This document shows positions 45,901 through 58,131 of a stretch of 64,000 nt of DNA, piece after piece. The notes beneath the pieces were generated by a model. It ran no database searches. It was not told the DNA's origin and worked only from the letters and a program-made list of their open reading frames with translations. Both the position numbers and the translations under genes were made by a program. This stretch comes from Fistulifera solaris (lineage: Eukaryota > Bacillariophyta > Bacillariophyceae > Naviculales > Stauroneidaceae), in assembly GCA_030295235.1 (NCBI GenBank), contig AP026162.1:1054001-1118000 (forward strand). Reading direction: 5' to 3'. Every line of letters starts with the position of its first letter. The first letter of the stretch is position 1.

Positions 45901-46441
45901 TATGATACATGTAGGTATCCAAGATTTTTCCGTCGTCAAATAGGCCTGCAAATGTGACATTATTCCCCGTTTCGTCGAAATATCCTTTAGACTCAGTTTC
46001 AGTAACTTTGGTCGTACACGTAGATTGCTTATCCACTTCCTCCTCTTGATCGTTTGCGGCTGCGTCTAGAGATAGACGTTCGCCTTCCAGCGATCGCACA
46101 TCACTGTCAGGATCAATCGACGACGATCTAGAGATACTTGACAACTGCCGTCGTCTCTTTCTCCCCCGTCGGCCCAGAGAAGTCCTTGCATTATTTTTCC
46201 TTGCTTTCTGAAAAGAAAGAAACAAAGGCTGAGAGAAGCGATCGGCTGCAAGCAAGGAAAGCGTATTGAATTGACATACCTGATGTGGAGGTAAAAGGTC
46301 AGCGATATCGCCGCCCGCAGTCCAGCCAAACTTCGAAGGATCTAAAAGAGCACGGTTGATAGAAGATTCAACGCACTTTCCTCCACGGCGGGCGCTAGAG
46401 GAACTTTCCGTCTTCTCACCAAGGTTCATCATAGAGCTCAT
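42979..46441 (-). CDS. PHD finger-bromodomain chromatin reader
   Basis: Three frames read as one protein of about 1,120 residues from the ATG at 46441. A 72-bp intron (46208-46279, donor GTATGT, acceptor TTTTCAG) is a multiple of three and has no stop, so the genomic frame reads through it. First comes a Cys-rich segment (CHLCDKKMECRLPCSIG, then CPICTLCCDCKSC) and then a PHD finger (YCNVCMAVGNLLCCDYC, then FHRACI, then WECPSC). A bromodomain follows (FPSYPTIVKNPMDLGTIAKS) with the acetyl-lysine Asn in WHNCFIFNREGS. Breaks lie at the T5 run 44046-44050 and between 43512 and 43611, each as if one base were missing. Past the bromodomain are two similar small modules ending GYRWVFLDD and GNKWRKIIV. 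It probably binds modified histone tails as part of a remodelling complex. Confidence 0.82.
46208..46279 (-). other. 72-bp intron with no stop, length divisible by three
   Basis: Bounded by CAG|GTATGT and TTTTCAG|AAAGC on the minus strand, with a strong pyrimidine tract. Retention would add 24 residues without breaking the frame. Confidence 0.75.
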
Positions 46442-47045
46442 GCTTGTGGTGGCATTAAATCAAATCAAACAGCGGGGTCGATTTGATTGAAGATTGATTA
46501 TTCATTCGGGAGAAGGCCGCGCTGGTGGCTTTCATGGTCGCAGAGAGTTTGGAGCGGCGAGCGGAGAGGGGAAGGAACAGCCGCTTGTACTTTATAACCG
46601 ACACAAATCGATGTTGATATCTCTGAAGGCTAAACAACGAAAGCCGATACGACAGCAGAAATCTTTGCTGCTGCTCTGGCTATTTAGTCACGCACAAACT
46701 GGTCACGGATTACAAGGATGACATTACTTCGGTCGACTTTGCTGTGACCACCACGACGTTATTCTTTACATCAAACTTTTCATCTGCTCCTTATTGAAAA
46801 GGTTTGTTAATTTCATGAAAGATAGCCGTGGATATCTGTAAAATCAATCGAGCGGAGTGAAACATATGGGTTTTATCGATTTTCTGAAACGAGCCGCATG
46901 TTCTCGTTTCTCGTTCGCCTCCCAAACCAGAGGAATTTAGAATTCAAAAATCTCAAAAATTCATTTCTTTACCGGCCTAGAGCTCTATAGCTTGAGACCT
47001 AGAAGCATGCCAGCTAAAATAAAGTCTGTCTAAGATCAGCCCTGT
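46442..47045. other. Intergenic stretch, 604 bp
   Basis: Promoter side of the PHD-bromodomain gene and 3' side of the large helical gene. No repeat or gene is seen. Confidence 0.4.
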
Positions 47046-50000
47046 CTATTTATTTAACTTTTCTATCAGTTGTCGAAGGCGGTCGCTAGGAACCCAATTC
47101 CCAGCTGAAGCAATCTCTGTTGATGTTCGTTTTGCCTTGTTGTAAACGTTGTGAATCACTCGGTCTGGGTGCAAATTGGGAAATAGTTGCTTCTCCATTT
47201 CCTTCAATTCAAGCGATGCATGCGCCAGAATCTCGGAAGAACTGGCGTTTCCCCATGGAAGCCATCCGTCGCCACCATCTTTTTCAGCTGAACTCGAATT
47301 CGTTCGGTGTCGCACCCCTCAGCTTGCCCAAGGACGCCCTTTCCGACAATCTCGAACCACTGCAGCGCTTTTTTGATGTACTTTGAAGCCACACTGGTTC
47401 TCAGATCTTCTGCATCAGAACGGAGACCAAATGCTGTACAGGATTCCATGACGGTCACGTCGTCGTTTTTCTTGAAGCACAGCCTTGAAATGTTATGCAA
47501 GCAGTAATAGATCGATGCAACAACATCCTCGTCAACTAAAGGCTCGACAAAGCATTCATTCAAAATGAGAGGTAAGACACGAATAAGCGGGCAAAGAACT
47601 TCCCAGTTTATAGCCTCATGGCCAACTTCTTTGCGTTCTCGCCTGAGAATAGAACTGATAAGCAACAAGGCACCTTGTCGGCTTTCTCTCTTATTACGTT
47701 TTGCAATGACCGCTAGCGTTTCTATAGCGTAATGCTTGAGCTTAGCATATTCTTTTCCAGCTTCGGATCGATTGGATAATTGTTGAGCAAGTTTTCCCAG
47801 TAGCAGCCAAGACGGTGGGTCATCTTAGATTCAATATGCATCGAGGACGAAAGAAACGAAGCTTTGAAAAACAATCGACAAATGCCCTTCGAAGTGTTTT
47901 TGAATCCTTCACAGCAAATGATAAAATTGTGTCAACCACCTGCATGGCGCGGCCTTCGAAGACGAACATGGGCATTAGTAATTCTCTTGAGTAGTTGATG
48001 AGATTGTTAGAAAGAATCTTATGATACTCTCCAAAAGCATCAATATCAGTGCACTTCGGGAAACTTAGAGGTGGCGTCCCTAAGAACTTCGAAATACTTG
48101 TGTAGGTTTTCTCAATAAATGTGTAGATCAACCCTGTTTCGCTGCCAAGTATTGGCACAGTGAAATCCATGCAAACTATAGTCCATACCTCTCGAAAGTG
48201 GACACTTGGAACATGGCTTCCTTCTCTAAAAATCCACCCAAGGATGGATGCAAAGAATTCGGACTGACAGCGAAACAGTTCCGTCAGCCTGAATTTTGCG
48301 TGGGACAGTTCTGAGCTACCATGAGATGCGACTTCTTCTACGCGGACAAGATGCAGTACTCGCAACAGCCCCTCGCAACTGCGTGCAATGATCTCGGCGC
48401 ACAAAACACTGAAGATCCTGCTCTCTTGATTTTCAATCTGCCGATAAGTCGTAATGACACCACGTAAACACTGAAATCGGCAGAAGTACTCTTTCTCAAG
48501 TGAGGATGGCAGTTCAACGACTGCCTGATCACCACGGTCCCATTCCGCATCCAAAAGAATTTTCCCCATTTGATTGCAAAGAGAAGCACTCTCCGCACTT
48601 GATTCCAACATTGATTTTCCCAGCTCACGACAAAAAGCCCAAATAGATGAAGCTCTTCTTGACACTGAGTTACCACTGCTAAATTTCAAAAAGTCGTCGA
48701 CGACTTTCCGTTTGAGAGCGTCATTTCCGTTGTCAGGGAGCCGGTCAAAGTTGCATGATGGCACATTCTGTAGGTAGTTGATATCCAGCAGCGATTCTAT
48801 CAAAACAGTAATCATGACAGACACAGAGGATCTGATTAAGGAACGTGTTTTGGATGATGGAACGGCGTGGCATAAGCTGCGGCAGCAGTTCAGCAAGACT
48901 TTCCTCCGAAATTCCTCATCATCTGCATTACTCGATACCTGGAGTTGCACAAGCCCAGCCAGCGAGGAAGAGAGTACGTTATAGTCTGAAACCAGAATAG
49001 AAATGAGTGTCATAGTCATGGGTTTGACGCTTCGAGAGAGAAGAACTCTCCCTTGGGCACTAGTCCGAGAGGCATGTTCGTCTGAAGTGGAAATTTGGTA
49101 TCGAAGCGAAGGTAATGCAGACCGCAAGCTTTCCGACAGAGTGAAAAGAAGCTGCTGTAAGCTTTGGCAAATCCCGCTGGACCCCTTTCCTCCCGAGGAG
49201 CATTCTTCCATAGAATCCATCATGCCTAGCAGTTCATCATCATTCAGATCCCCCCACATTTCGTCTTCCATCTGGTTTTGAGGTCGAGAAGCCTCCTCCA
49301 AGGTTACGGATGATACAATAGTTCGTGGCGAAAGAGGTTCCGTCCTCTCACGTTCCGTTTCGTGAAAGAAAAGGGACATTCGTAATAACGAAAGAACAGA
49401 GACCAAGCAGTGACCTTCTGCAATCCCACAAAAGACGCCCTTAAAAGAAAGTCGACGGTTTTAATGCTTGCACGCACACATCCACCGACCAACACATCGA
49501 CAAGAGAATCGACAGATCGACTGCCACGTAAAAGGTTGACGATACTCTTAGCCATGTCTGCTATCGAAAATGTAACTTCACAGCATCCCAGACTTGAAGA
49601 AACTTCAAGACATCTCAGTATGCCAGCTACGATGTAACAGATAGTTTCTTGATCTTCCACGTGGTCAGGAACCTTTAGTGCTGTCGCTGCATTTCCCGTC
49701 GAAGGAATGATCCCCAAAGCCGATGGCAGAAGGAAATACAGAACTCTAGCCATAACATAGGGTCGAAGAATGTCGTAAGACGAAGAAATAGATTTCTCAA
49801 ACGTTTCATCGAGGGGTCCCAGTTCCTCTTTCCCCAGGATCTCCCAAGATTTATCGACAAGTTGTATCAGTGACCTCTTCTCTCGATTCGTCCATTCTGC
49901 AACAGAAGTAGTAAGTTCAGCCACGATTAATGAATAGACAGCGCATTCTTGCAGAAACAGAGTTTTTCTAGATTGCGGAAGCCCTCCTTTGCACATCAGG

Positions 50001-53000
50001 ATGGAGTCATCTGGAAATGCATTTTGAAAAGCGTCGCGGCTTTTCTGATCACCACTCTTCTCGGAGAGTGAACTTTTGCTCTCTTTTTGAAAATAATTGA
50101 CAAGCTTCCGAAATTCTCGATCGCAATCATGTAGCCTTGCATTGCTTTCACGTTGAGCACTCTCCATCCAAGAAAACTGTAGCTTAAGGCATGTATGCAA
50201 CAAAACCGAAGATGGCCCAGCGGAAAACGTCGAAGATTCAGTGTGCCTTGTTGCCGCAAGTAAGTGCTCCAAGAAGTCAGTGTATTCGATTGCCGAAAAA
50301 GTCGAGACACTACCAGAGGGCAATTCACTCCACGATTCCAGCGATGAGAGTTCTCGCTTCAGCGCGTTCCTGTCATCTTTCATAACAGGTAATTGAGCTT
50401 CTCGCAGTTCCTCATTGTGCCATATTGCATCGGCTTGGAGCAGTACAGCTTTCCTGATAATATCCAAAACGACAGAATCCTTTCTTGGCAACGGTGTCAA
50501 CGCACCCGAGGATAAAATCGAGGAGAATGTGTTAACGTCCATTTCCACGGCTTGCAAGTGGCTTTCTGATGGTACACCCGATGAAATTGAAAAGCGAAGT
50601 ACTCCGCTAGAAAATATATCATGGATGGTCTTCCATCGTCCGCGACTTCCTTTCTCTGGTAACACAGGTTTCGATGTCGCCAAGTACACAAATACGCGCC
50701 ACAAAGTCTCTATTTCATTTCGTGGTATGCAAGGATTTCTGCCGATTTCCTGATATCGGCTTTTTTCAACAGGTTCGACGTAAACTGCTTGTTCAAGGTA
50801 GAGCTTCCACGATGCAGGGTCGATGGAGGACACAAACAAGACGCGCCGAGAGGAAATAAGGCGCCAAATCTGTCTCCCAAGCTTCGTTTCTATTAGACAA
50901 CATGCATTTTCAATCAAAGCGAGTTGCTCTCCCAAAGCATCACGAAGTGGAGAGAAAAATTGAAGGATTTGTTTTCGGTTCGAGACTTGCAGGGCCCAAG
51001 CATCAGGATGTAACAGAGCGTACAGAGCATCAAGCAATTGAAGAAAGAGAAACTCGACGAACTTGGAATCTGACTTTCCAAAAAGCTCATAAGCTATTCC
51101 ATGTTGAGCCGTAAGATTGCAGTGGAGATTCCTTTTAAAAAGTCCCAGGATAAAGACGTACAGTGCGACGTAAGAACTTAGTTGAGAACTTTGTTGTGAC
51201 ACCAGTTCTTGGAGCGTCACGGAACCCTTGCTCGTCATCAAGTTAACGGCGCAAATAAAAAGTGGTGGCGAGTGCTCTGGTCCGCTAGATGTAGTAGAGA
51301 CGAATAGCAGCTCCTTCAAAAGAGAACAACATCCAGGATTTGGGAAAACTTTTTTCAAGTCATCGCAGACGTCAGTAAGCGTCCGCGAGCGTGCAACAGA
51401 TGGTTCGAAATGGTCCATGCCAAGGTCGGTTTCCGGAGCTTTCTGCCTATGCAGCCCTTGCAGTAGGTACTGCGACAAGAATTCTTTATCCATTTGGGGT
51501 ATGGTTGCACAATCATCAGTGTTGTTGTTCCTCCCTATGCTAGGATCTTGATCTAGATTTTCATGATTGAGAGAAGAGGCCCTATCTGCCAAGCGTTTCT
51601 TTCTTCGCATTGACGGACGGCTTTTTCTAGATACTCGATAAGGCTTAGACTCTCCTTCTTCACTATCAAAGTCAATCATACTCTCCATTTCATTGGCATT
51701 CTCCGACGAAAGATAACGCTCCAATCGTTCCACCGCAGGTACAGACTGCCGTCGAGATTTAAACCCTTTGCTCGCTTTTGTTTTGTAAGTTCCTTTTCTT
51801 AAATTCGGCGATGACTTGTTGATACCAAGGTGCAACGTGCCCGAGTCGTTTTGGTTTTCTTTCCCATCATGGCGAACCTCGGAGACTTTCTTTGTAGCCA
51901 ATCCTTGGGTCTTTCTCCGAGGGTGAGCTTTAGACAATTTTATTCCAGTATCTTTTCGTGAAGCCCTATATTTCGATTTGAGTGACGTTCTTGCATTACG
52001 CTTCTCCCTTGCATGTGGATGTAGATCGATCGATGAAGTACTGCTACTGCTTTCATATGAAAGAAGCCTGTCGACACTTTCTTGGTTCAGAGCTCTTTGG
52101 GGGGATTCTGTCGGCTCAGCCCATCCATCATCGCTGTCCACATCCTCATCACCATCGCACTCGATCTCATCTAATGACCTCAACAAAGCTCGCAATTCTT
52201 TCATAACGTCGTTTATTTCTTTCTGTAGTTGGCCGTAACGAAGCTCGCGGCTTTCATGCTGAAGATCAGGCTTGACCTTCATTCTCTTCAAAGCACGATC
52301 ACATTGATCAACACCATTTCGGATGAGATCGCTCATCAATTCATCGTTTAGCTTCACACTAGAGAATTCAATTAGGTCACTACCGTGAGTCATGCAACAA
52401 GCCTAAGCACCACTTACCATGTTTCACGGAGAACAAGTACTGACTCGGCAGTCTTGCTGTCCCTGTCGAACTGTCTCACCAACTTCCTAACATTTTCCTC
52501 AGCCCGTGGCAATATCTTCTCAAGAGAGTCCACCAGTGTCGTAAAAAAGGGACCTAATTCCTCAAGTTTGAGTGTTGCCGTTCGATCGACCGTATCGTGA
52601 GGCATACAGTTTGCATCGCCTTCGGGTTGTATAAAGTCTTGTAGCGTCGAATCAAGCACCTCATCGTCATCGCTTTCAAGATTTGCACCAACTGCTTCGG
52701 CTTCACTACTGTATTCATCATTAAACATGACTGGGTCCACATCACTTCGCTCTACTGAAAAGTCCGGCGAGCCTGGGGGCGACACCGATTTGGAAGGAGA
52801 TGGCTTGGGAGAAACAATGAGCTCAAGTTCAGATTCGCTAGTAGTGTCCTCAACAACGAGGCGATGCTTTGTACGCTGCTGTCGACGAGCTTTTTCATGC
52901 CTCCTTCGATGGTTCGCTCGCATTGGTGACAGTTGAGAGAGCAGTTCTTGCCGAACAAGCTGGCGCAAAGGAATATTGTCAATGTCGCTACCACTTTCTT

Positions 53001-53580
53001 CCGACTCTTCGGCGGATTCTGAAGAATCCATTCGGTTGTCCAAGATTCTTTGCGCCTTTCTTTTCAGATGCATGTATTGACGATAGCGGCGCTGTTGCCT
53101 TTCAAGTTCCCCGTCCGAGCTACTCGACGAGCTCTCCGAATCCAGTTCAAAGTCCATTTCATCGGGTTGATCTGCGCCTTCTAAAACTGATCTTGTATTT
53201 AGTAGCCTGTTCGTTGCCCGTGTTGATTGTCGATTGCGCATACTTTGATTACCAAGAAAGGCCTGGTCCAACGACAAGTCACAGGACCCACAATCATTCC
53301 GCAATGAGCCGCAACGGGTACATCGACCTTTCAGTAAGCCGCGATCTCTCAATCTCTCCGACGGAATACTGTAAGGTTTGACATATTTGATTGGGATCTC
53401 TTTTTCGTGGCGTCTTCCCACCAAATATCGAACGCTGACACGATCTTCCGCAACACCGGTAACTTGTCCGATTCCTCCAGGTTGATTTATGCCGGGCCAT
53501 GTGCGGCTTTCAACGTCAACGTAATCGCCCTCGACGAAAGGATTCCTCTTTGCAGATGTCGCATCAATTTGCGATGTCAT
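47046..53580 (-). CDS. Very large helical protein with a Tudor-like N-terminus
   Basis: About 2,150 residues. Exon 1 (53580-52418) joins the next exon at 52358 over a 59-bp intron (52359-52417, donor GTAAGT, acceptor CTCTAG), in phase. The N-terminus has a small barrel: GDYVDVESRTWPGINQPGGI, then VSVRYLVGRRHEKEIPIKYV. It continues with a CxxC...CxxC knuckle (CTRCGSLRNDCGSC). Long acidic and Ser-rich regions follow, then some 1,600 residues of helical, HEAT-like sequence. Frame breaks lie near 49405, 47825-47830 and 47280-47284; the middle one reads as an extra base, the others as missing bases. All parts continue in register. A large nuclear scaffold, possibly for replication or repair (Mus7/MMS22-like), is a guess I cannot support by motif. 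Function unknown. Confidence 0.65.
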
Positions 53581-53998
53581 TGGTCTAATAGCATAAAGCT
53601 TGCAGACAAATCGTCAGGGGGTATATACTTTATGATCAATGACAATGACAACGTCCTTGAATGACAAATGCACTCATTCAAATAATAATATTGCATGTTG
53701 CATACCAGTAATATCCGGGTACCCCTTGCGAATATCCCTATGTTTTAGAACAGAATATCCGTCTGATCAAAAAAAATAATACTTACTATAGTCAAAAGAG
53801 TAAGTCAACTTTTCCACGACTGCATTTCAATCATGAATCAGTATTCTTTCCAACGACATACCGGTACCTGGTAGACCCCTCTTTTGGATTGACACTGATG
53901 CAAATGCTCGCAGTCAAGGTGCAATCAACTTCTGTATCGAACCATCATAGATATGAGACAATAAACTGCAAAGTAATGTGGAATCACTGCTAACTTAT
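53581..53998. other. Intergenic stretch with a palindromic element and TACCTGGTA
   Basis: It contains the dispersed element at 53785-53860 and the TACCTGGTA motif at 53865-53873. It separates RPL4 from the large gene; both are on the minus strand. Confidence 0.5.
53785..53873 (+). repeat. Dispersed palindromic element, forward, with TACCTGGTA
   Basis: TTACTATAGTCAAAAGAGTA, then TTTTCCACGACTG, then CATTTCAATCATGAATCAG, then TATTCTTTCCAACGACATA. It ends in CGGTACCTGGTAG. It shows that the palindrome and the TACCWGGTA motif can sit side by side. Confidence 0.7.
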
Positions 53999-55107
53999 TT
54001 AAAGAGTAAAACCATTCTCGCAAACAGATCCTTGGGCCGAAACCTTGGCATAGTAAGCCTTTCCTTGTGCCTTAAATTCCTTCTTGGCTTTCTTAGCGGG
54101 CTTGGAAGCAGGAGCGCTGGCAGCGGCCTTTCGCTTTTCAGCGGCATAAGGATCAAGTTTCTCCAAAGCGACAATACTCTTGATAGCATTAGCCTTAGGA
54201 GCGTAATCCTTCTGGCCAGGCTTGACAGGATTGACAACACTTTGGACTTCATCGGAGTTGATGATACGAGCAAGATCCGCATTCGTCATGGAAGCAGCAG
54301 GGATTCGCTTGCCGTTCTCGCCATAAATAGTTTCAAGAGAATCCAAAGCAGCCTGGGACCAAATGCAGAATCGGCCCATGTGACCTCCAGGGGCAAGCTG
54401 GAGCAAGTTTAGTCGGTCAACACAGCAGAGCTCGACACCGGGCAAGTTGCGGAATGCTTGCTCAACTCCATCGTTCGACTTGTAAATAACGAGAGGACCA
54501 CGTCGGAGAGTGTAACGACGGTTTCTCATTTTACCCTTACCACTGCGGATCTGCTTCGAGTCAGCCGCCTTCTCAACGTCAGCGATGGCGCCAATGGCAG
54601 CAAGAATATCCTTGGCGGCAGAGGTCTTCTTGGTGGCCTCAACAGCAGTGTCGAGAACTAGAGGAACCTCAGGAACATCATCGATCGAGTGACCACGGGC
54701 CATGACAAGGGCAGGAACAGCAGATGCCGCAAGAGCAGAGGCAACAGCGTATCGCTTTTGGGTAATGTTAATTTTGCGGTTCCATTTGCGCCACGTCTTG
54801 GTGGGGGCAAACATGCGTCCACCTCGACACATGTTACCGAAAGCACCCTGTCCGGAACGAGAAGTACCACCTCCTCCGACGCGAGGGATACGGGCAACGG
54901 CACGTCCTGTACCCCAGGAAGATGCGACGACTTTCTTACCAGCCTTGATATTGACAGCGTAAGCTTGACGCTTGTTCTTGTTCATGTTGGTGTGAACGAA
55001 TTGAACCACATCAGGACGAAGGGGCGCCGTCATGACGCTAGGAGGTTGGTCTCTCCGGCCTTGTCACCGGTGAGAGAAAAAACGCTAACTAAGGGTCGTG
55101 CAGCCAT
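53999..55107 (-). CDS. RPL4: 60S ribosomal protein L4 (uL4)
   Basis: The start is the ATG at 55107 ([19 protein letters not shown]). Family landmarks are [34 protein letters not shown] and [38 protein letters not shown] and [19 protein letters not shown] follow. The extended loop that lines the peptide exit tunnel and the Lys/Ala-rich tail are present, giving about 370 residues. The frame shifts near 55031-55035, where one base seems missing: NLLA must continue as VMTAPL. Because RPL4 is essential and usually single-copy in compact genomes, this break is strong evidence that the assembly, not the gene, is wrong. High codon conservation fits strong expression. Confidence 0.95.
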
Positions 55108-55438
55108 GGTTTCGATTTTGAAACAAAAGCAATTGATACTTTTTGATTGCAAAGTTTTGTTGCTCGAATCCGACGTGCGGTTTGATTTTAGCAAGGCGGT
55201 AAGAAGTAAAATGCATGCCAACGGTAGAAGTACAGGCGCTATTCGAATGTCTGTGTAATCTAACAAGTGAATTAATTAAGGTTAGGGCTTTGTCAATGCA
55301 TTATGTACAATCTACGGTCATAGTGCGAAGGTCGTGGAGCGAAACTTCATGCGGTTTCGGTTTCGCGTTCTCCCGAACAAAAGTACTCGCGGGAAGCGAT
55401 ATAACTTTACAGTATAGACATTGGAATGAAATAATGTT
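55108..55438. promoter_or_regulatory. Divergent region between RPL4 and the DUF6824 gene
   Basis: 331 bp holding both upstream regions. No recognisable repeat. Confidence 0.4.
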
Positions 55439-55990
55439 ATGAAGTCGCCAGGTTGCTCACAATTTGAAACTACGCATCGTCAATTTACTTTAACCATGAT
55501 TTTATTCCTTGAGATGAGTAATAAGCGTCCCAGTTTCCTACGAAGATATCAAGTTCAGTTGCCTGCCGCAATTGCAGCGCTTTCAGAGCCAGCTACTCTG
55601 CTCGAAAGCTTCCAACCATCAGAGCTAGATGTCATTTGTGGTCGAGGAAAGGGATGCTACGATCAAGCTGGAAACATTCGCATGAGAGATATCTGTAAAG
55701 CCAATATCTCCAAGTATCTAGCTGCAAAAACTAAGCTCGACAAGAGCCTGGTTATCAGCGATATAGTGGAACAAGTGCAGAACAACGGCACTGCTCGATT
55801 TGTAAAGCATGACAAAGGCTTAGGCTGGGTTGTTATCAGCGATGAGAAGGCAAGAGAAAAGGTGGGACACGCTCTTCGCGAGGCGCTGACTGCCGAATGT
55901 GGACATAGACAACCCAAAACCAAGTCCGGCACCGAACATCGTGAAGCACGACGTTGCCCCACGCCCGATGATTTTTCACTCAGTTTTTAA
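55439..55990 (+). CDS. DUF6824-domain protein
   Basis: 183 residues in one frame. Residues 63-150 carry the stramenopile DUF6824 pattern: DVICGRGKGCYDQAGN, then a Tyr/Lys-rich helix (ISKYLAAKTKLDKSLVISDI), then RFVKHDKGLGWVVISDE and AREKVGHALREAL. The domain is numerous in diatoms and its biochemical role is not known to me. A DNA-associated role has been guessed from its basic character, but I cannot support that here. The N-terminus has no signal peptide and several possible Met starts (55439, 55496, 55514). It is divergent from RPL4. Confidence 0.8.
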   Translation: MKSPGCSQFETTHRQFTLTMILFLEMSNKRPSFLRRYQVQLPAAIAALSEPATLLESFQPSELDVICGRGKGCYDQAGNIRMRDICKANISKYLAAKTKLDKSLVISDIVEQVQNNGTARFVKHDKGLGWVVISDEKAREKVGHALREALTAECGHRQPKTKSGTEHREARRCPTPDDFSLSF

Positions 55991-56251
55991 TCAAGTTAGA
56001 CAGTAACAATAGACGATTTCATTTTTGTGAAAAAGTAACACATCACTTCAGTCCTTATATCATTTAACCGAGAAGCTCTTGCGCGTTAAATTAGCAAGGG
56101 CGAACAGAGCAAGTGGACTAACGAACAAGAAAACGCTTTCGGCATTGGTTTGGTACAAAGAACCAAAAGGCAAAATGGATCCATTCTATTAACTTTCTTA
56201 AGGCCTCGAGGTCCACGAGTCAAAGTTAAAAGACCGTAAATAGCCCTCCAT

Positions 56252-57560
56252 TTACAAGAAATAATCCGGTGTGCGCGGGCTCTTGTGCCAAGATTCATCT
56301 CGTGGTGCAGGATCAAACTGAGAACTGTGGTGCATTAACAACAAATCAGTGAGATTCGATCACAGAACAGGCCGAAATGATGGAAGTGCGAACGCCAAAC
56401 TTACAATCGACAGTGGTCGTGAATGCTTTCTTTCGTCGTTTGATCCACAGAATCGTCTACTTCCATTATGGCTGCCTGATTACCACACCTGTAGCAGTAG
56501 TTGGGGGCCGAGAAGACTGTTACGACGCTTCTGTTATGCTGCCACTGGTAGCCCTCCATAACCAACTGATGGGCACGCGCAATAAAGTGTAAGCCGTTTA
56601 TGTGCGTGAATTGCTCTGTGATGTCCTGACCAAACGTGTACCCTGCTCCACGAGGAGAAATACCCCAACCGCATCTTGAAAAGAGGGTTAAATTAAAATT
56701 TTATATATTCAAAAGACCAGAATACCTCAACAAACTTACCGGTCATCAGGATCCGACCAGACCAAGTCACACATAGGCCCTTCATGCGGAACTTCTTGCA
56801 CACGGTCCAAATCACGAGCATGGTCGAGGGTGTCAATCGACGGTGAAAGTCCACCGTGCAAACAGAAAATGCGATCAGAGATTACAGCTGTCATTGGGAG
56901 GTAATCAAAGGTATCGGTGAAGTGCTTCCAGACATTTGCATTTCCGTATTTTCGAAGGCATTCATCGTAGAAGCCATAGACCTGAGTGATTTGGCGACTT
57001 TCGTGATTGCCTCTGAGAATTGTAATCCTGTTTCTGTATCGAACTTTCAAAGCGACAAGCAGGGTAACAGTCTCTAAAGAATAGTAGCCCCGATCGACAT
57101 AGTCACCCATGAAGAGGTAATTTGTTTCAGGACATTGGCCTCCGATACGGAATAGCTCTGCTAGATCATAAAACTGGCCATGAATGTCACCACAAACGGT
57201 AACAGGAGCGCTGACAGCCTGAACATTCGACTCTTCGCGAAGAATTTCTTTTGCCTACAAGCGAAATCCGACATCGGCGTGAGAAAGACACTAGAGGGTG
57301 CCAGCATTACGCGCAACAAACGGCGAAGTCAACCCCTGCAGCATTGCAAAGCAGATTATCAATTAGTCGTAGAGACTCCAGAGGAGAGCTCTAACGGTAA
57401 TCCGGTCCTGCTGCATCGATAATATTGCTCTCTAGCAAGACACAAAGCGTGCATCTTTACTCACCTGTTCGCAAAGCGCCCTGACTTCATTTTCCTTCAA
57501 CGTAGAGCCGTTGCGTAGGTTTTGAATATGTTCCTCCAGTTTAGCGTTATCAATCGACAT
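56252..57560 (-). CDS. PP2Ac: Protein phosphatase 2A catalytic subunit
   Basis: Four exons: 57560-57465, 57254-56740, 56674-56405 and 56324-56252. Introns are 210, 65 and 80 bp, all GT-AG. Together they give 317 residues with no frame break. Metal-binding motifs of the PPP family are complete: GDIHGQ, GDYVDRG, RGNHESR, and the histidines in [12 protein letters not shown] and [33 protein letters not shown] and [15 protein letters not shown] mark it as PP2A rather than PP4 or PP6. The C-terminus ends TPDYFL, the site whose Leu is carboxymethylated and whose Tyr is phosphorylated to control holoenzyme assembly. The 210-bp first intron is unusually long for this window. Confidence 0.93.
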
Positions 57561-58131
57561 GCTGAGTGTTTATTACAAGTGTTTATAAAGTAATCTCCCG
57601 TTATACGCGGAAAGGTGCTGTCGGTTGCAGCGGTTGCAGCGGTTCAGCCGCAGCAGTGTGGCAGCAGTGCCTTTCATCATCACACCACTTTCTTCGCGTG
57701 CGGCCAAAAGTCACGGCTGTCACGGCAGACGGCAGTGGATGCAAAAGGGGCATTAATTTTTTCGGAACGATACTACTTATTGCCCTATAATGAAATACAT
57801 TTTGTGACGTAACGGTACTTACTGTATAGGACCCGGAGCTAAAATTTAGAGTACGCATACCTGGTTTGCTAGATAAAGCATTATTGTCCGTTGAGGAATC
57901 AGAGTAGCAGTTGTATGGATTGTATATACATCAACGGACAAGTAGCGGTACTCTTTTATGTGGGAAAATGTAAAGTGAATAATAATGACAGCAACATTTG
58001 TCTCACAACCAGCATTTTATTTTGTGCAAACCACGCGACAACGAAGGCATCGTCCTGAAAAATATTACTTGTACTCGGTATCTCTTCTATTGCCATAATC
58101 ATTGTTCTTGTGATATCTTTGGACGTTGATA
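57561..58131. other. Divergent intergenic stretch
   Basis: 571 bp. It contains a TACCTGGTT near-match at 57859 but no clear repeat. It holds the PP2A promoter and the promoter of the small membrane protein gene. Confidence 0.4.
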
